Source: Hyphomicrobiales bacterium
GTDB lineage: Bacteria > Pseudomonadota > Alphaproteobacteria > Rhizobiales > OSC116
Direction of reading: 5' to 3'
Assembly (NCBI GenBank): GCA_013214985.1
Contig: JABSRY010000166.1
Span: 1 to 5,909, forward strand
DNA: 5,909 nt
The position numbers and the translations under genes are program-made. The notes beneath the pieces were generated by a model that made no database searches, was not told where the DNA came from, and saw nothing but the letters and a program-made list of their open reading frames with translations. This document shows positions 5,696 through 5,909 of this stretch, piece after piece. Position 1 is the stretch's first letter. The number at the start of each line of letters is the position of its first letter.

Positions 5696-5909
5696 ATAAA
5701 TCGGCATATCGAACAGATTGCCAAATGTCGTCGGCCATTTTTTGCGGGTTGCCTGCTTGGGTAATTGCGCGGCCAACGACTAAATAATCGGCACCCTGAT
5801 TAATCGCTTCAGCGGGTGTCATCACACGTTTCTGATCGTGTGCGCTAACGCCTTTAGGTCGAATGCCAGGAACGAAGGTTTTAAAATCATTTCCACAAGC
5901 CGCTTTAAT
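5694..5909 (-). CDS. pyrF: Orotidine 5'-phosphate decarboxylase, C-terminal 71 residues (partial)
   Basis: The reading frame entering from the right edge on the - strand gives 71 codons and a TAG at 5696-5694. PyrF decarboxylates OMP to UMP, the last step of de novo UMP synthesis. The fragment holds FVPGIRP and DQKRVMTPAEAI, followed by GADYLVVGRAIT, the phosphate-gripping end of the (beta/alpha)8 barrel with its conserved Arg. The DQKR-x-MTP pattern is characteristic of the bacterial PyrF family. The catalytic Lys-Asp cluster lies outside the window. The 8-base gap to trpF and the shared stop/ribosome binding site suggest cotranscription of pyrF with the tryptophan genes. Confidence 0.95.
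   Translation of the reverse strand: MKAACGNDFKTFVPGIRPKGVSAHDQKRVMTPAEAINQGADYLVVGRAITQAGNPQKMADDIWQSVRYADL

Noticed and set aside
5686..5724. Upstream in-frame ATG that would lengthen trpF by 13 residues
   Set aside because: It lies within the pyrF coding sequence, adds unconserved residues, and the ATG at 5685 has a better ribosome binding site.
1..5909. Possible mobile element, CRISPR array, RNA gene, toxin-antitoxin or defence system
   Set aside because: Every long stretch is filled by recognised housekeeping genes in a familiar order; no direct-repeat arrays, transposase motifs or tRNA-like folds were seen.

Overview
This window is a conserved housekeeping block from an alphaproteobacterium with an unusually AT-rich genome (by eye about 40% G+C or less). 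The gene order addA, trxA, then on the opposite strand folC, accD, trpA, trpB, trpF, pyrF is one I associate with Rhizobiales/Hyphomicrobiales and relatives. Protein details agree: AccD starts MNWIKNVVRP and has lost most of its zinc-ribbon cysteines, TrpB has GIFGGRFVAETLMP, and TrpF has an LPGGNG loop. Genus and species cannot be told from this sequence.

Layout. Positions 1-80 are the last 25 codons of a + strand gene, read as addA (helicase-nuclease subunit) from its C-terminal LWT-x-G-x-LM pattern. A 96-base gap holds a plausible sigma-70 promoter and the ribosome binding site of trxA (177-497, +), a thioredoxin with an intact WCGPC site. A 16-base perfect palindrome and a strong hairpin terminator (520-550) follow, and the T-tract runs into the end of the convergent folC gene. 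From 549 to the right edge everything is on the - strand. In transcription order it is pyrF (3' end only), trpF, trpB, trpA, accD and folC.

Function. TrpF makes CdRP from phosphoribosylanthranilate. TrpA and TrpB form tryptophan synthase and finish tryptophan. PyrF decarboxylates OMP to UMP. AccD is the carboxyltransferase beta subunit of acetyl-CoA carboxylase, and FolC adds glutamate in folate synthesis. Spacings of 4, 8, 10 and 14 bases suggest cotranscription. The exception is the 105-base trpA-accD gap, which carries a 9-bp inverted repeat overlapping a candidate promoter, so accD-folC may have its own transcription start.

Corrections to naive gene calling: accD most likely starts at a GTG at 2871, not at the upstream TTG at 2940, and trpF starts at the ATG at 5685, not at the in-frame ATG inside pyrF. 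I found no mobile element, CRISPR array, RNA gene or novel system. The points worth checking are local: a Glu at the TrpA catalytic Asp position, the accD upstream repeat, a hairpin in the folC 5' coding region, and the asymmetric terminator between the convergent genes. No stretch over 300 bases lacks a gene.
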